From Yaniella halotolerans DSM 15476 (lineage in GTDB: Bacteria > Actinomycetota > Actinomycetes > Actinomycetales > Micrococcaceae), in contig NZ_ATVQ01000002.1 in the NCBI RefSeq assembly GCF_000420805.1, positions 186,001 through 250,000 on the forward strand: a stretch of DNA of 64,000 nt, written 5' to 3'. Shown here piece by piece: positions 26,813-35,716 of the stretch (position 1 is the first letter of the stretch; each line of letters starts with the position of its first letter). Below the pieces are notes generated by a model. That model did not search any database and was not told the origin of the DNA. It worked only from the letters and a program-made list of their open reading frames with translations. A program made the translations under genes and the position numbers.

Positions 26813-28510
26813 TTAGGAATTGTCACGCTTACCTTCGAGTTCTTGCACAGTCCTACCGACTGAGCCCTGCAGTTTACGTCGATCTTGATCGTGCTCTGCA
26901 TGAGCTTCGGCGAGTTCTTGTGCGGTTACAGGCTCTACGCGATCTTCGTAGAATGCCCGTGAGCAAGCCGCTTTGAACTTGGACCATAGACCAACACGAC
27001 CCTTATTGTTGGGCTGAGCTGGAATTGGTTGCTGAGTTTCATATGCAACGAGCTCGTACAAGCGGTAATCGTCTACCATCTCGTGACGCTCAAGAATGGC
27101 ACCCTCTGGAGTCCATTCGATAATACCGGTTTCACGTCCGTGCAGAGCGATCTCGCGATCCTTACGCTGCAGCGCCAAGCAGATTCGCTTGGTGACAATG
27201 AACCCGATGATCGGACCAAAGATGAGCAGGAATCGCAAGGCATATGCGACATCGTTCAGCGATAACATGAAGTAAACAGCCATCAAGTCTGATGACGCAG
27301 CTGCCCACATGACACAGTAGAAGATAACTCCAGCTACACCAACCGCTGTCCGACCAGGTGCGTTCCGCGGACGATCCAAGATGTGGTGTTCACGATTATC
27401 ACCAGTCATGCCTCGTTCGAGCCATGGCCACAGAACCATACCGACGATCAATACACCGGCAGGTATCAGCGGAATCAGTACACCGAGTGGCAGCGCGTTC
27501 CAACCCCACGGCATCGGAATATGCCAGAGCATTGAGAAGTCGCCAAGCATACCAGGCATCAGGCGAAGAATACCGTCGACCCAACCGATATACCAGTCAG
27601 GCTGTGTCCCAGCGGATACCGGTGAGGGGTCGTACGGTCCGTAGGTCCAGATTGGGTTGATCTGCAGGAAGCCTGAGATCAGCGCAATGATACCGAAGAC
27701 AATGAAGAAGAATCCTCCGGCTTTCGCGGCATAAACGGGACCTACTGGATAGCCAACTACGTTGGTGTGTTTGCGGCCAGGTCCGGGGTACTGGGTGTGC
27801 TTGTGTACAACCACCATGAACAAGTGGATAGCGACCATCAGGATGATGAGAGCTGGCACTACCATGATGTGCAGAGAGTACAAGCGCGGGATGATCTGAT
27901 CGCCGGGGAATTCTCCTCCAAAGAAGAAGAACGACATATATGTCCCGACGACAGGTAGTGCCTTCATGACGCCGTCAATAATACGCAGACCGTTACCGGA
28001 CAGCACTTCGTCAGGAAGCGAGTAGCCGGTGAAACCAGCTGCTAGCGCCAAGATAAGGAGTACCGAGCCGACAACCCAGTTGAGTTCACGTGGACGACGG
28101 AATGCTCCGGTGAAGAATACACGAAGCATGTGTACCGAGGCAGCTGCAACGAAAATCAGAGCGCCCCAGTGGTGTACCTGCCGCATGAACAGTCCACCAC
28201 GAATTTCAAATGAGATATCCAAGGCCGAAGCGTATGCTGCGGACATTTCGACACCGTAGAGAGGCTTGTATGCGCCATCATAGACCACGTGCGCCATGGA
28301 AGGGTCAAAGAAGAACGTCAAAAAGGCACCAGACAGAACCACGATGACGAAGGAGTAGAGTGCTACTTCGCCAAAGAGGAAGGTCCAATGGTCGGGAAAG
28401 AGTTTACGTCCAAACTCTTTGACCATTTTGGACGCGCCCATACGGGTGTCAACAAAATTGGCGATCTTGCCAGTTTTTGTGGAAGCTTGATAGTCCTGAA
28501 TAACGGACAT
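26813..28510 (-). CDS. qcrB: Cytochrome bc1 complex cytochrome b subunit
   Basis: Quinol-oxidising cytochrome b, 565 residues. It has the four heme-ligand histidines in two helices (RQVHHWGALIF and, in the fourth helix, LHIMVVPALIILMVAIHLFMV) and a C-terminal extension beyond the eighth helix that is typical of actinobacteria. The quinol-site PEWY equivalent reads PDWYIGW. With QcrA, QcrC and the aa3 oxidase it would form the bcc-aa3 supercomplex. Its ATG shares one base with the qcrA stop (TAATG). Confidence 0.97.
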   Translation of the reverse strand: MSVIQDYQASTKTGKIANFVDTRMGASKMVKEFGRKLFPDHWTFLFGEVALYSFVIVVLSGAFLTFFFDPSMAHVVYDGAYKPLYGVEMSAAYASALDISFEIRGGLFMRQVHHWGALIFVAAASVHMLRVFFTGAFRRPRELNWVVGSVLLILALAAGFTGYSLPDEVLSGNGLRIIDGVMKALPVVGTYMSFFFFGGEFPGDQIIPRLYSLHIMVVPALIILMVAIHLFMVVVHKHTQYPGPGRKHTNVVGYPVGPVYAAKAGGFFFIVFGIIALISGFLQINPIWTYGPYDPSPVSAGTQPDWYIGWVDGILRLMPGMLGDFSMLWHIPMPWGWNALPLGVLIPLIPAGVLIVGMVLWPWLERGMTGDNREHHILDRPRNAPGRTAVGVAGVIFYCVMWAAASSDLMAVYFMLSLNDVAYALRFLLIFGPIIGFIVTKRICLALQRKDREIALHGRETGIIEWTPEGAILERHEMVDDYRLYELVAYETQQPIPAQPNNKGRVGLWSKFKAACSRAFYEDRVEPVTAQELAEAHAEHDQDRRKLQGSVGRTVQELEGKRDNS

Positions 28511-29613
28511 TATGCACCACGCTCCTCAGCTGGTCTTGGGTCGCGCTCCCAATAAACCGGGCCAACTGGTTCCTGGAAGTCGCTTTGTGCGACGAGATAA
28601 CCGTCGTTGTCCACGGTGATAGGCAGCTGCGGCAGTGGGTGTGATGCCGGACCAAAAACAACCTTGCATTCCTGAGTCAGGTCATAGGTTGACTGGTGGC
28701 ATGGGCACAGCAAATGGTGTGTGTGCTGTTCGTACAGCGCGATGGGGCAACCGACGTGTGTACAGATCTTGGAGTAGGCAACGATGCCATCAACATGCCA
28801 GTCCTCACGACCATCGCTAATTTGCATTTGCTCTGGGTTGAGACGCATCAGCAGAACTACAGCTTTAGCCTTTTGGTTCAGCTTGTCGTGCTCCATGTCG
28901 AGGAGACCATCTGGTACGACGTGTAGGGCCGAACCGATGGTGACGTCCTCGGCCTTAATTGGTGTTCCTGTGACGTCGCGAACCAATCGGGTACCGGTAT
29001 CCCACATGGTATGACGCATACGCTCTACACCAAAGTTTTGGGCAGGATCCTCCGACTGGTTGCCGGTGTTGTCCAGGTCACGGAACATTGCGACGGCTGG
29101 GAGTGGCGCAATGGCCAAAGCACCGATGAGGGTGTTGCGCAGCAGGGGACGGCGTTTGATCTGTGACTCATCTGCGATGTCATTGATCATGTTGACCGCG
29201 TCAGAACGGTCTTCCTCGTTGGCAACTGATTCACGTTCTTCGACCCATTCATGGTCCGGCATCAAAGCGCGACCCCATTGGACGATCCCTACACCGATGC
29301 CGAGCATGGCAAATGCGGTACCAAGGCCCAACAGTGTATTTTGGAGGCGGATGATGCCCATGTCTGTTTCGTCCAGTGGAAGCTGTCCGACACCGAAGTA
29401 GCCAACGAAGAAGACGATGGTACCGATGATGGACAGAATGAACAGGAAAGAAACCTGGCGTTCAGCGCGCTTGGCGGCACGTGGATCCTCATCAGTGATA
29501 CGTGGCCGGTGAGGTGGCAATCCTGGGTCTTCGATAGCGAAGTTACCCGAATCGTCACCAGCGCGCTCTACGGCGCCCGGTTTACCGGGATCTCCGTGGC
29601 GTTGCTCGCCCAT
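28510..29613 (-). CDS. qcrA: Cytochrome bc1 complex Rieske iron-sulfur subunit
   Basis: Rieske 2Fe-2S protein, 367 residues. Ligand motifs CTHVGC and CPCHQS sit in the C-terminal domain. The N-terminal half has three hydrophobic segments (about 53-72, 90-110 and 164-182), the actinobacterial arrangement, rather than the single helix of other bacteria. Gene order ctaE-qcrC-qcrA-qcrB on the minus strand, with a one-base overlap to qcrB. Confidence 0.97.
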   Translation of the reverse strand: MGEQRHGDPGKPGAVERAGDDSGNFAIEDPGLPPHRPRITDEDPRAAKRAERQVSFLFILSIIGTIVFFVGYFGVGQLPLDETDMGIIRLQNTLLGLGTAFAMLGIGVGIVQWGRALMPDHEWVEERESVANEEDRSDAVNMINDIADESQIKRRPLLRNTLIGALAIAPLPAVAMFRDLDNTGNQSEDPAQNFGVERMRHTMWDTGTRLVRDVTGTPIKAEDVTIGSALHVVPDGLLDMEHDKLNQKAKAVVLLMRLNPEQMQISDGREDWHVDGIVAYSKICTHVGCPIALYEQHTHHLLCPCHQSTYDLTQECKVVFGPASHPLPQLPITVDNDGYLVAQSDFQEPVGPVYWERDPRPAEERGA

Positions 29614-29677
29614 AGATCTGATTCCTTTACTCGAGTGATGTTGGTGATGTTCTAATCGACGATAATTCGATAATCAG

Positions 29678-30481
29678 TTAGGAAGACCGGGTTGTCATCC
29701 AAACCATAAAACCGATAAGTAGTGCAAGGCCGCCGGTCCAAACAAAGAGACCTTCAGCTACCGGGCCCAATGACCCGAGGGATGCACCGCCAGGGTAGCC
29801 CTGGGTTTCAAATTCTTTGAGGTAAGCAATGACGTCGCGCTTGTCTTCTGGGGTCAGGTTCGAATCCGAGAAGACTGGCATGTTCTGTGGACCGGTAACC
29901 ATTGCTTCGTAGATGTGTTCTTCTTCAACACCATGTAGCGTCGGAGCATATTTACCGCGGGTTAGTGCTCCACCACCGGCTGACGCAGAGTGGCACATCG
30001 CGCAGTTCACGCGGAATAACTCGCCACCTCGTGCCAGGTTTACGTCGGCATGATCGGCGTCCAGGTATTCATCTTCTGGAATGGATGGGCCGGCTCCCAG
30101 TGAGTGAACGTATGCAGCCATCTGCATAGTCTGCTCTTCGTTGAACTGGTTCTGTTTTTCCTGTCCCTGGGGCCCTGTCATCTGCAGTGGCATGCGTCCG
30201 GTACCAACCTGGAAATCAACCGAGGCGGCACCTACTCCGACGAGGGAGGGGCCGGCAGGTCCACCGGTAGCTCCAATGCCGTGACAGGACGCGCAGTTCG
30301 CGTTGAACAGGGTCTCACCATCGGAGATGTTGTCGGCGCTGGTGTAGTCAGCCTGAGAATATGCCGATGCGGAGTTGATGTTGGAGGCAAGCGAGTAGAG
30401 ACCTCCGGTTAGCAACAGACCCAACAACAGCAGGGCCACACCGACCATGGGGTGGCGGCGGTTCTGTGAGAGTGCCTTCAC
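29678..30481 (-). CDS. qcrC: Cytochrome bc1 complex diheme cytochrome c subunit
   Basis: Diheme cytochrome c that carries electrons directly to the oxidase, replacing soluble cytochrome c in actinobacteria. Two heme motifs are present, CASCHG (near residue 59) and CAMCHS (near 161). An N-terminal membrane anchor lies at about 13-33 and a C-terminal helix at about 243-262. Length is 267 residues. Confidence 0.97.
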   Translation of the reverse strand: MKALSQNRRHPMVGVALLLLGLLLTGGLYSLASNINSASAYSQADYTSADNISDGETLFNANCASCHGIGATGGPAGPSLVGVGAASVDFQVGTGRMPLQMTGPQGQEKQNQFNEEQTMQMAAYVHSLGAGPSIPEDEYLDADHADVNLARGGELFRVNCAMCHSASAGGGALTRGKYAPTLHGVEEEHIYEAMVTGPQNMPVFSDSNLTPEDKRDVIAYLKEFETQGYPGGASLGSLGPVAEGLFVWTGGLALLIGFMVWMTTRSS

Positions 30482-30580
30482 TTTATGTGTTCCTTACGTG
30501 TTTTATAACCGGATGAGGTGTGACAAGTCCGTTCCGGTTACCTCGGGTGCGATTGATGTCGAGCCGGCGGACCGAACAAG

Positions 30581-31213
30581 TCACTGAATGACATAGATGA
30601 TAAACCACAGTGCGACCCAAACGACGTCGACGAAGTGCCAATAGTACGAAATGACAATGGCAATCGTGGATTCATGGTTACCGAAGCGCTTTGCGAGGTA
30701 GGCGCGCCCAATTACGAACAGGAATGCGATGAGGCCACCGAGTACGTGGAGTGCGTGGAAACCTGTCGTGATATAGAAGGCGGAGCCGTAGGCGCCCGAA
30801 GCCACCGTGACGCCGTGGGATACCAGCATTGCGTATTCATAGGACTGCACGGACAGGAAGATCGAGCCCAGAATGAAGGAAACGATAAACCATTCCACGA
30901 CACCCCAGTCCTTCAACTTGTTGCTTGTGCGACGAGGCCGAAGGTTGATGGCAGCGTGCGTACCCCACTGTGCGGTAAACGAGCTGATAACCAAGATGAC
31001 GGTGTTGATTGTCGCCAAGACTGGGTCTAGTAATGCAGTGTTCTCTTCCCACAGTGTGGGGGAGGTAGAACGCAGCGTGAAGTACATAGCGAACAGGCCA
31101 CCGAAAAACATTACTTCTGATGACAGCCAGACCATGGTGCCCACGGCACTCAGGTTGGGCCGACTTGGGAAGCCGGTGGGATTATGCGAGAGAGTCTGAG
31201 TTGATGTTGTCAC
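30581..31213 (-). CDS. ctaE: Cytochrome c oxidase subunit III
   Basis: Membrane subunit of the aa3 oxidase, 210 residues with five or six helices. The typical segments SEVMFFGGLFAMYFTLR and GFHALHVLGGLIAF and the C-terminal YYWHFVDVVWVALWF are visible. It heads the ctaE-qcrC-qcrA-qcrB operon, the conserved actinobacterial arrangement. Confidence 0.97.
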   Translation of the reverse strand: MTTSTQTLSHNPTGFPSRPNLSAVGTMVWLSSEVMFFGGLFAMYFTLRSTSPTLWEENTALLDPVLATINTVILVISSFTAQWGTHAAINLRPRRTSNKLKDWGVVEWFIVSFILGSIFLSVQSYEYAMLVSHGVTVASGAYGSAFYITTGFHALHVLGGLIAFLFVIGRAYLAKRFGNHESTIAIVISYYWHFVDVVWVALWFIIYVIQ

Positions 31214-31538
31214 CCCTTCATTATGGCCCGAAAACGATCAAGATTCACAATGAGACTTGCATGCTGCGTGTCTTTTTCCTGTGAGGTCAACGACACGACT
31301 GGCAGTGAACCCGCATATTTACCAGGAAGTACGCAGTTTTCGTTGCTCTGAGGGTCAGGATTTTTGAGCCTTTTTGACTTCCAGAAGGTGCTGAATTGTT
31401 AAGCTCCTGGGCACTTTCCAGTGCGAGTCATTCGAGCTGTGCGGGCCTTGCGGAGTTATGTGCAGTCAGTGCTGCGTGATAGGTAATAGGATGATGGTCA
31501 GTAAAGAGGAATCCGTCAGTCCTTAGGAAGCGTCGCAC
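31214..31538. other. Divergent intergenic region, ctaE and trpD promoters
   Basis: A 325-base spacer between two divergent transcription units. It should carry both promoters. I see no gene, RNA or clear inverted repeat in it. AGGA about ten bases before the trpD ATG is its ribosome site. Confidence 0.5.
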
Positions 31539-32573
31539 ATGAATTGGCCCACCGTATTATCTGCAGTTTCAAGTCAACAGCATTTGACGCAGGAACAAGC
31601 CGCGTGGGCCATGCAGGAAATGATGTCGGGGATTGCCACCGATGCCCAAATCGCGGGGTTCCTCATGGCACTTTCCACGAAAGGGGAGACCGTTGAGGAA
31701 CTGCTAGGGCTCGCCGATGCGATGCTCGACGAGGCAGTGTCAGTGGACCTGCCCTCGAACGTACTGGATATTGTGGGTACCGGTGGAGATCGTCTTGGCA
31801 CAGTCAATCTCTCAACGATGTCATCTCTTGTTGCAGTCGGGGCAGGCGCTCGTATCGTAAAACACGGCAACCGCGGTTCGTCATCCACTGCAGGAGCGGC
31901 CGACGTTATCGAGGCCCTGGGTGTAGACCTCAACCTGACGCAGTCCCGTGCCAAGGAATCGCTGGACGAAGCGGGTATAACTTTCCTCTTTGCCCAGGAG
32001 TATCACCCCTCGATGCGCTATGTAGCGCCGGCACGTAAGCAGCTTGGTGTACCGACTGCATTCAACTACCTCGGTCCACTCTCCAATCCCGTCCGAGCAC
32101 AAGCGCAAGCTCTTGGTTGCGCATCTGAGGTCATGGCTCCACTTCTAGCCGGGGTCTTGGCGGACAGGGATGTGCGTGGTTTGGTATTTCGCGGATCGGA
32201 CGGTCGTGACAAGATCACAACCTCCGGATCCACAACAATTTTTGAGGTGCGCGACGGTCAGGTCGAACAGCACGAACTCAACCCGCAAGATTTTGGTATC
32301 AACATTGTTCCTGTTGAGGCGTTGGCAGGCCGTGATGGCACGCACAACGCCGGTATAGTCCGGGACATGTTGGCGGGCGCGCCTGGCCCAGTGCGTGACG
32401 CTGTCCTACTCAATACCGCTGCGGGGTTAACGGCCTACGACATGAGCGCAGATGGGCACCTATTTGATCGTCTCCGGGCAAATATGGAGCGAGCGGAAGA
32501 GTCAATCGACTCTGGTGCAGCGCAGCACGTCCTAAATAGTTGGGTCAACGTCTCTCGACCTCACGAGCAGTGA
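31539..32573 (+). CDS. trpD: Anthranilate phosphoribosyltransferase
   Basis: Second enzyme of the tryptophan branch, joining anthranilate and PRPP. Motifs GTGGDRLGTVNLSTMSSLVA and KHGNRGSSSTAGAAD are complete. Length is 344 residues. It stands alone next to the respiratory operon, as in mycobacteria and other actinobacteria, rather than in a trp operon. Confidence 0.97.
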   Translation: MNWPTVLSAVSSQQHLTQEQAAWAMQEMMSGIATDAQIAGFLMALSTKGETVEELLGLADAMLDEAVSVDLPSNVLDIVGTGGDRLGTVNLSTMSSLVAVGAGARIVKHGNRGSSSTAGAADVIEALGVDLNLTQSRAKESLDEAGITFLFAQEYHPSMRYVAPARKQLGVPTAFNYLGPLSNPVRAQAQALGCASEVMAPLLAGVLADRDVRGLVFRGSDGRDKITTSGSTTIFEVRDGQVEQHELNPQDFGINIVPVEALAGRDGTHNAGIVRDMLAGAPGPVRDAVLLNTAAGLTAYDMSADGHLFDRLRANMERAEESIDSGAAQHVLNSWVNVSRPHEQ

Positions 32574-32580
32574 ATCTCTA

Positions 32581-32624
32581 GACGCGAAAATGCTGCCTGC
32601 AAAAACAGCAGGCAGCATTTCGTC
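32581..32624. terminator. Bidirectional terminator between trpD and the Lrp-like gene
   Basis: Stem AAATGCTGCCTGC (32588-32600) with GCAGGCAGCATTT (32608-32620), loop AAAAACA, extended outward by GACG/CGTC across a small bulge. It serves the convergent genes on both sides. Confidence 0.9.
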
Positions 32625-32643
32625 TATGAATACTCGCTTACAC

Positions 32644-32919
32644 CTAGAAGCCCAGCGCAAACCCTTCTTCGAGGTCGTGCTGAGAATAGGCGCGGAATGC
32701 TAGATGTGTTTCAGTGTCTTTAATGCCCTCGACCTTCGAGAGTCGATCGGAAATGACATCTTCCAACTGGTCAAATTCACGAACCCGGACCATAGCAATG
32801 AGATCCCAAGCTCCGGTCACCGAGTACACCTGAGTTATGCCTTCCTTATCGGCTAGCTCAGTAGCAATTTCAGGGATACGGTTCGTATCTGTTCTGATCA
32901 TGACGAATGCGGTTACCAT
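32644..32919 (-). CDS. Stand-alone Lrp/AsnC ligand-binding (RAM) domain protein
   Basis: A 91-residue protein consisting only of the RAM (regulation of amino acid metabolism) domain, with no helix-turn-helix. The GITQVYSVTGAWDLIAMVRV and VEGIKDTETHLAF segments define the fold. Such stand-alone domains bind amino acids and may modulate full-length Lrp proteins. It is conserved beside trpD in several actinobacteria, which suggests but does not prove a link to tryptophan metabolism. Confidence 0.9.
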   Translation of the reverse strand: MVTAFVMIRTDTNRIPEIATELADKEGITQVYSVTGAWDLIAMVRVREFDQLEDVISDRLSKVEGIKDTETHLAFRAYSQHDLEEGFALGF

Positions 32920-32949
32920 GGTCCTCCTCAGGAAGTCTGTGGGTCTAGT

Positions 32950-33357
32950 TTAGGCGTTTTTACCTCGGCGGCTCACCAGTGTAGAAATGCTGCGTCGACC
33001 TATGAGGAGGACACCCAATACTCCAGCGGTGACAAGAACGAACGCGAACTCAGACGAGTCTCGGAACAGTATTGCCCGCAGGATCGGTCCAAGAATCACT
33101 GTGATAATCCATAAGGCAATTCCGGCAGGAAAAACATTATGGATGAGCCTCCCCGGTTTTATTGCAACAGATAAAAGGAGATACGGCAGCATAAACGGCA
33201 ACGCTACACGGGCAATATTGAGAAAACCCAGGTCACCATCATGGGACGAAACACCTATTATGGCAAAAATAATAATAAGGACCGCATCGATGCCGAGCAT
33301 CATGCTTACGGTGGACTTCGAAGCAACCGGGGGAGAGGATTGTGGGGTCGTGGCCAT
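32950..33357 (-). CDS. DUF3054 small membrane protein
   Basis: A 135-residue protein with about four hydrophobic segments (about 22-40, 47-66, 75-94 and 103-121). The IDAVLIIIFAIIGVSSHDGD start and the GRLIHNVFPAGIALW segment fit DUF3054, an uncharacterised actinobacterial and haloarchaeal family. It follows the RAM-domain gene divergently from the next gene. Confidence 0.78.
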   Translation of the reverse strand: MATTPQSSPPVASKSTVSMMLGIDAVLIIIFAIIGVSSHDGDLGFLNIARVALPFMLPYLLLSVAIKPGRLIHNVFPAGIALWIITVILGPILRAILFRDSSEFAFVLVTAGVLGVLLIGRRSISTLVSRRGKNA

Positions 33358-33423
33358 GCCAACAGTCTAGGACAGCTAATGGCACTCAGATAGTAGACGC
33401 GAGGCCCTGCCTAGCATCAATGC

Positions 33424-34098
33424 ATGATACAAGGACGTAAGGTTGTTGACATGTTCCGCGTGACACTAACTGTGATGAAAAATATTTCCCAGGGCGATGC
33501 AGCTCAGATAATAGAGCAGCTCACAGATTCTTTGACCGTCCAACCGGAGACTGGGGGAGGACCGGTGGCGAGTTTTCAGAAGGTTGGTCAGCGCCAAGTT
33601 CAGGGCTGGCTCAGGTCCGCCGATGAGGTGGTTGGTTTTATACTTTCTGCGGCAAGATCGGGGTCATGGGGTGTGAATTTAACGGCCCTTCTCGACAAGG
33701 ATCAGGTCCATGAGTTTGACTGGTCTCATGGCGAATCAGGCGATTTAATGGGGAAGCAGGTTCAGGAACTCGAGTCACTTGATGCGACAAGAGCGCCCGG
33801 GGGAGTGCAGGTGATGATGGCACAAGGCAATTCCCTTGTAGGAGCGGGCAGTGCTCCTGCTTTAGGTTTGATAGAAGCGGGAATGCAGCTTTTGTGCTCG
33901 ATTGAGCGTCGTCGATCCGTTGAAGGGCAAGAAGCTGGCCTCATGATCAATGCTGGCTCATCCCAGAGGGCCGCGGCTGAGCATCTCAGCGTATCTCAGC
34001 AGGCTGTGTCTTCTCGTCTGCAGGCAGGATATTGGTATGAATCTCGTAGAGTTGCATACTGGCTGGCGCAACAGCTGTCTGAGCTTATGCAATCCTGA
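33424..34098 (+). CDS. HTH-containing protein, SatD-like (tentative)
   Basis: A 224-residue protein. The N-terminal half (RVTLTVMKNISQGDAAQIIEQL and later QVQGWLRSADEVVGFILSAA) resembles the SatD/MarR-like cytoplasmic proteins of Micrococcales. Near residues 180-200, SSQRAAAEHLSVSQQAVSSR looks like a helix-turn-helix. It may be a regulator, but no partner or target is visible; it stands alone 230 bases left of the dif-like site. The start could be the ATG at 33424 or the later MFRVTLT. Confidence 0.6.
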   Translation: MIQGRKVVDMFRVTLTVMKNISQGDAAQIIEQLTDSLTVQPETGGGPVASFQKVGQRQVQGWLRSADEVVGFILSAARSGSWGVNLTALLDKDQVHEFDWSHGESGDLMGKQVQELESLDATRAPGGVQVMMAQGNSLVGAGSAPALGLIEAGMQLLCSIERRRSVEGQEAGLMINAGSSQRAAAEHLSVSQQAVSSRLQAGYWYESRRVAYWLAQQLSELMQS

Positions 34099-34329
34099 TT
34101 CCATCGAGGGCAGTAGAAGTGCCGTCGTAAGTGGGCGAGCGATCCTGGATGCTCCTAAGCCAAGGACCAGGATTAATGGGTGTTGAAGTAAAATCGTGCG
34201 TTCCGATGTTGCCTCATGTTCACGGGTTGGGTCGTGAAGCCAGCTTTGCTGGGGATGAGTGAACCAAAAAGCATGCAATCAATCAACATGCCTTCCGGAA
34301 AATCCAGAAGGGGTAGCCTAAAACAGTCA

Positions 34330-34357
34330 ACTTTACATAATGTAGATTATCGGCGTT
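34330..34357 (-). other. dif: Candidate chromosomal dif site (XerC/XerD recombination)
   Basis: On the minus strand: left arm AACGCCGATAA, six-base centre TCTACA, right arm TTATGTAAAGT. The 11-6-11 layout is that of dif. The right arm matches the Bacillus subtilis XerD-side arm (TTATGTAAACT, as recalled) at 10 of 11 bases, and the inner CATAA/TTATG faces match E. coli dif. It lies in a gene-poor 285-base spacer where the dominant gene orientation of the window switches. Call rests on pattern and context. Confidence 0.7.
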
Positions 34358-34383
34358 TTAGACAGTTCGGAATTCTTCGTTAA

Positions 34384-34986
34384 TTACTCCGAAATGATGG
34401 GTTGAGTATCTGTTGGAGTGATCTGAGTCGGTGTAAGTTCGAAGAGAGTTGCTGAGGCATCTTCCCAGCGCCCGACGAGACGACGAAGTTCTCCACCATC
34501 TTGGTCTAAGTGGTCCAATACATGATGAACTGATACGGTTCCCCAATCTTCTGGGAGTTCGCCTCGAATGTAGATACTGATGTCGGAATCTTCAGTACCT
34601 TGATATTGCCCGTCTTGGTTATAGAAATGAAAGTCTGCCTGTTGGATTTCACCAGCGAGTGCCTGATTGAGCATATGAATTCCGACTGGATCTGCCATCG
34701 CGTCATAAGCCCAACGGTCACCCAACACCGGGTGGTCCATTTTCACGATGAGGTATTCGTCTGCACCCTCCAGCGGCGCCGCCCTGTAGGTCATCGGTAG
34801 ATGCAAGATTTTGTCTTCGCGCTTCAGAATGAAACCTTCGAAGCCCACTTCGCCACCTGTATCGTCAAAGCGATACGTGCCGATAAGTTCTGGTTCTCCA
34901 GAACCGCCCCAGAACTGTTTGTCTAACCATGCGGCTACAAACTCTTTTTTGGTGGGGCTGGTCTCTACTACATAAATTGTGGCCAT
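34384..34986 (-). CDS. Maltokinase N-terminal cap-like domain protein
   Basis: A 200-residue protein whose central part matches the N-terminal cap domain of actinobacterial maltokinases (Mak) and the related stand-alone proteins: GFEGFILKREDKILHLPMTY, RAAPLEGADEYLIVKMDHPV and LGDRWAYDAMADPV. The kinase domain is absent, so it cannot phosphorylate maltose itself. Function unknown. It stands alone beside the dif-like site. Confidence 0.78.
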   Translation of the reverse strand: MATIYVVETSPTKKEFVAAWLDKQFWGGSGEPELIGTYRFDDTGGEVGFEGFILKREDKILHLPMTYRAAPLEGADEYLIVKMDHPVLGDRWAYDAMADPVGIHMLNQALAGEIQQADFHFYNQDGQYQGTEDSDISIYIRGELPEDWGTVSVHHVLDHLDQDGGELRRLVGRWEDASATLFELTPTQITPTDTQPIISE

Positions 34987-35170
34987 GTAACTAGTCTACG
35001 CGGTGACCTGAAAAATCTCAGCTCGCCCATTTGGGCCCAGGACTTTAATCACATTAGTGTGCTACTCCCTGATGCATCGTAAAATCTTCACTGTGTGATG
35101 GGTCATTCTGCCGACATTGTTGAGCGTAACAAGTATCCTAAATATATGAACACACATATGGGAGGCCATG

Positions 35171-35635
35171 ATGCTTGAATGGATCCTTGAGAATTTCTGG
35201 TCCTTTTGGCTGATCATGATGTTGCTGCTCATCAGTGTGCAAGTCATGACCGGTGAAATGACTTTTCTCCTCATTTCCGCAGGGGCTCTAACAGCAGTTG
35301 TAGCGGATGTTTTGGGCGCGCCAATTTATGTGCAGTTCATCATCGTCACGGTGATATCCATTGCTTCGTTGATCTGGCTACGGAGTTTTGACACCAAACG
35401 TCCTGAAAATGACAGCGGCCCCTCCCCCTGGAGCGTAAATCGATACGTCGGTAGCGTGGGTGACGTCACAGAAGAAGTCACCACGAGCCAGGGCAGAGTT
35501 CGTATCGGCAACGAGATCTGGTCTGCCCGGACTTACAGTTCAATCCCGATTCCTATGGATACACCGGTGGTTATCCAGCAAATTGAAGGAGCCATTGTTT
35601 GGGTTGCTCTCACCCCTGATTCGTCTGAACTATAG
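35171..35635 (+). CDS. NfeD-like membrane protein
   Basis: A 154-residue short NfeD-type protein with two or three N-terminal membrane helices (about 10-70) and a C-terminal beta-barrel OB domain (GSVGDVTEEVTTSQGRVRIG...IWSARTY). ATG at 35171 is preferred over ATG at 35168 because GGGAGG at 35160-35165 is better spaced. It is followed 81 bases later by an SPFH gene; NfeD and SPFH proteins act together in membrane microdomains. Confidence 0.92.
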   Translation: MLEWILENFWSFWLIMMLLLISVQVMTGEMTFLLISAGALTAVVADVLGAPIYVQFIIVTVISIASLIWLRSFDTKRPENDSGPSPWSVNRYVGSVGDVTEEVTTSQGRVRIGNEIWSARTYSSIPIPMDTPVVIQQIEGAIVWVALTPDSSEL

Positions 35636-35716
35636 GCCGAAGAGATGTGGCGCTGTCTATTTGGGTAGCGACAGTTCATATAAAAGCGAGACCAACGATC
35701 AATAGAGGAAAACACT

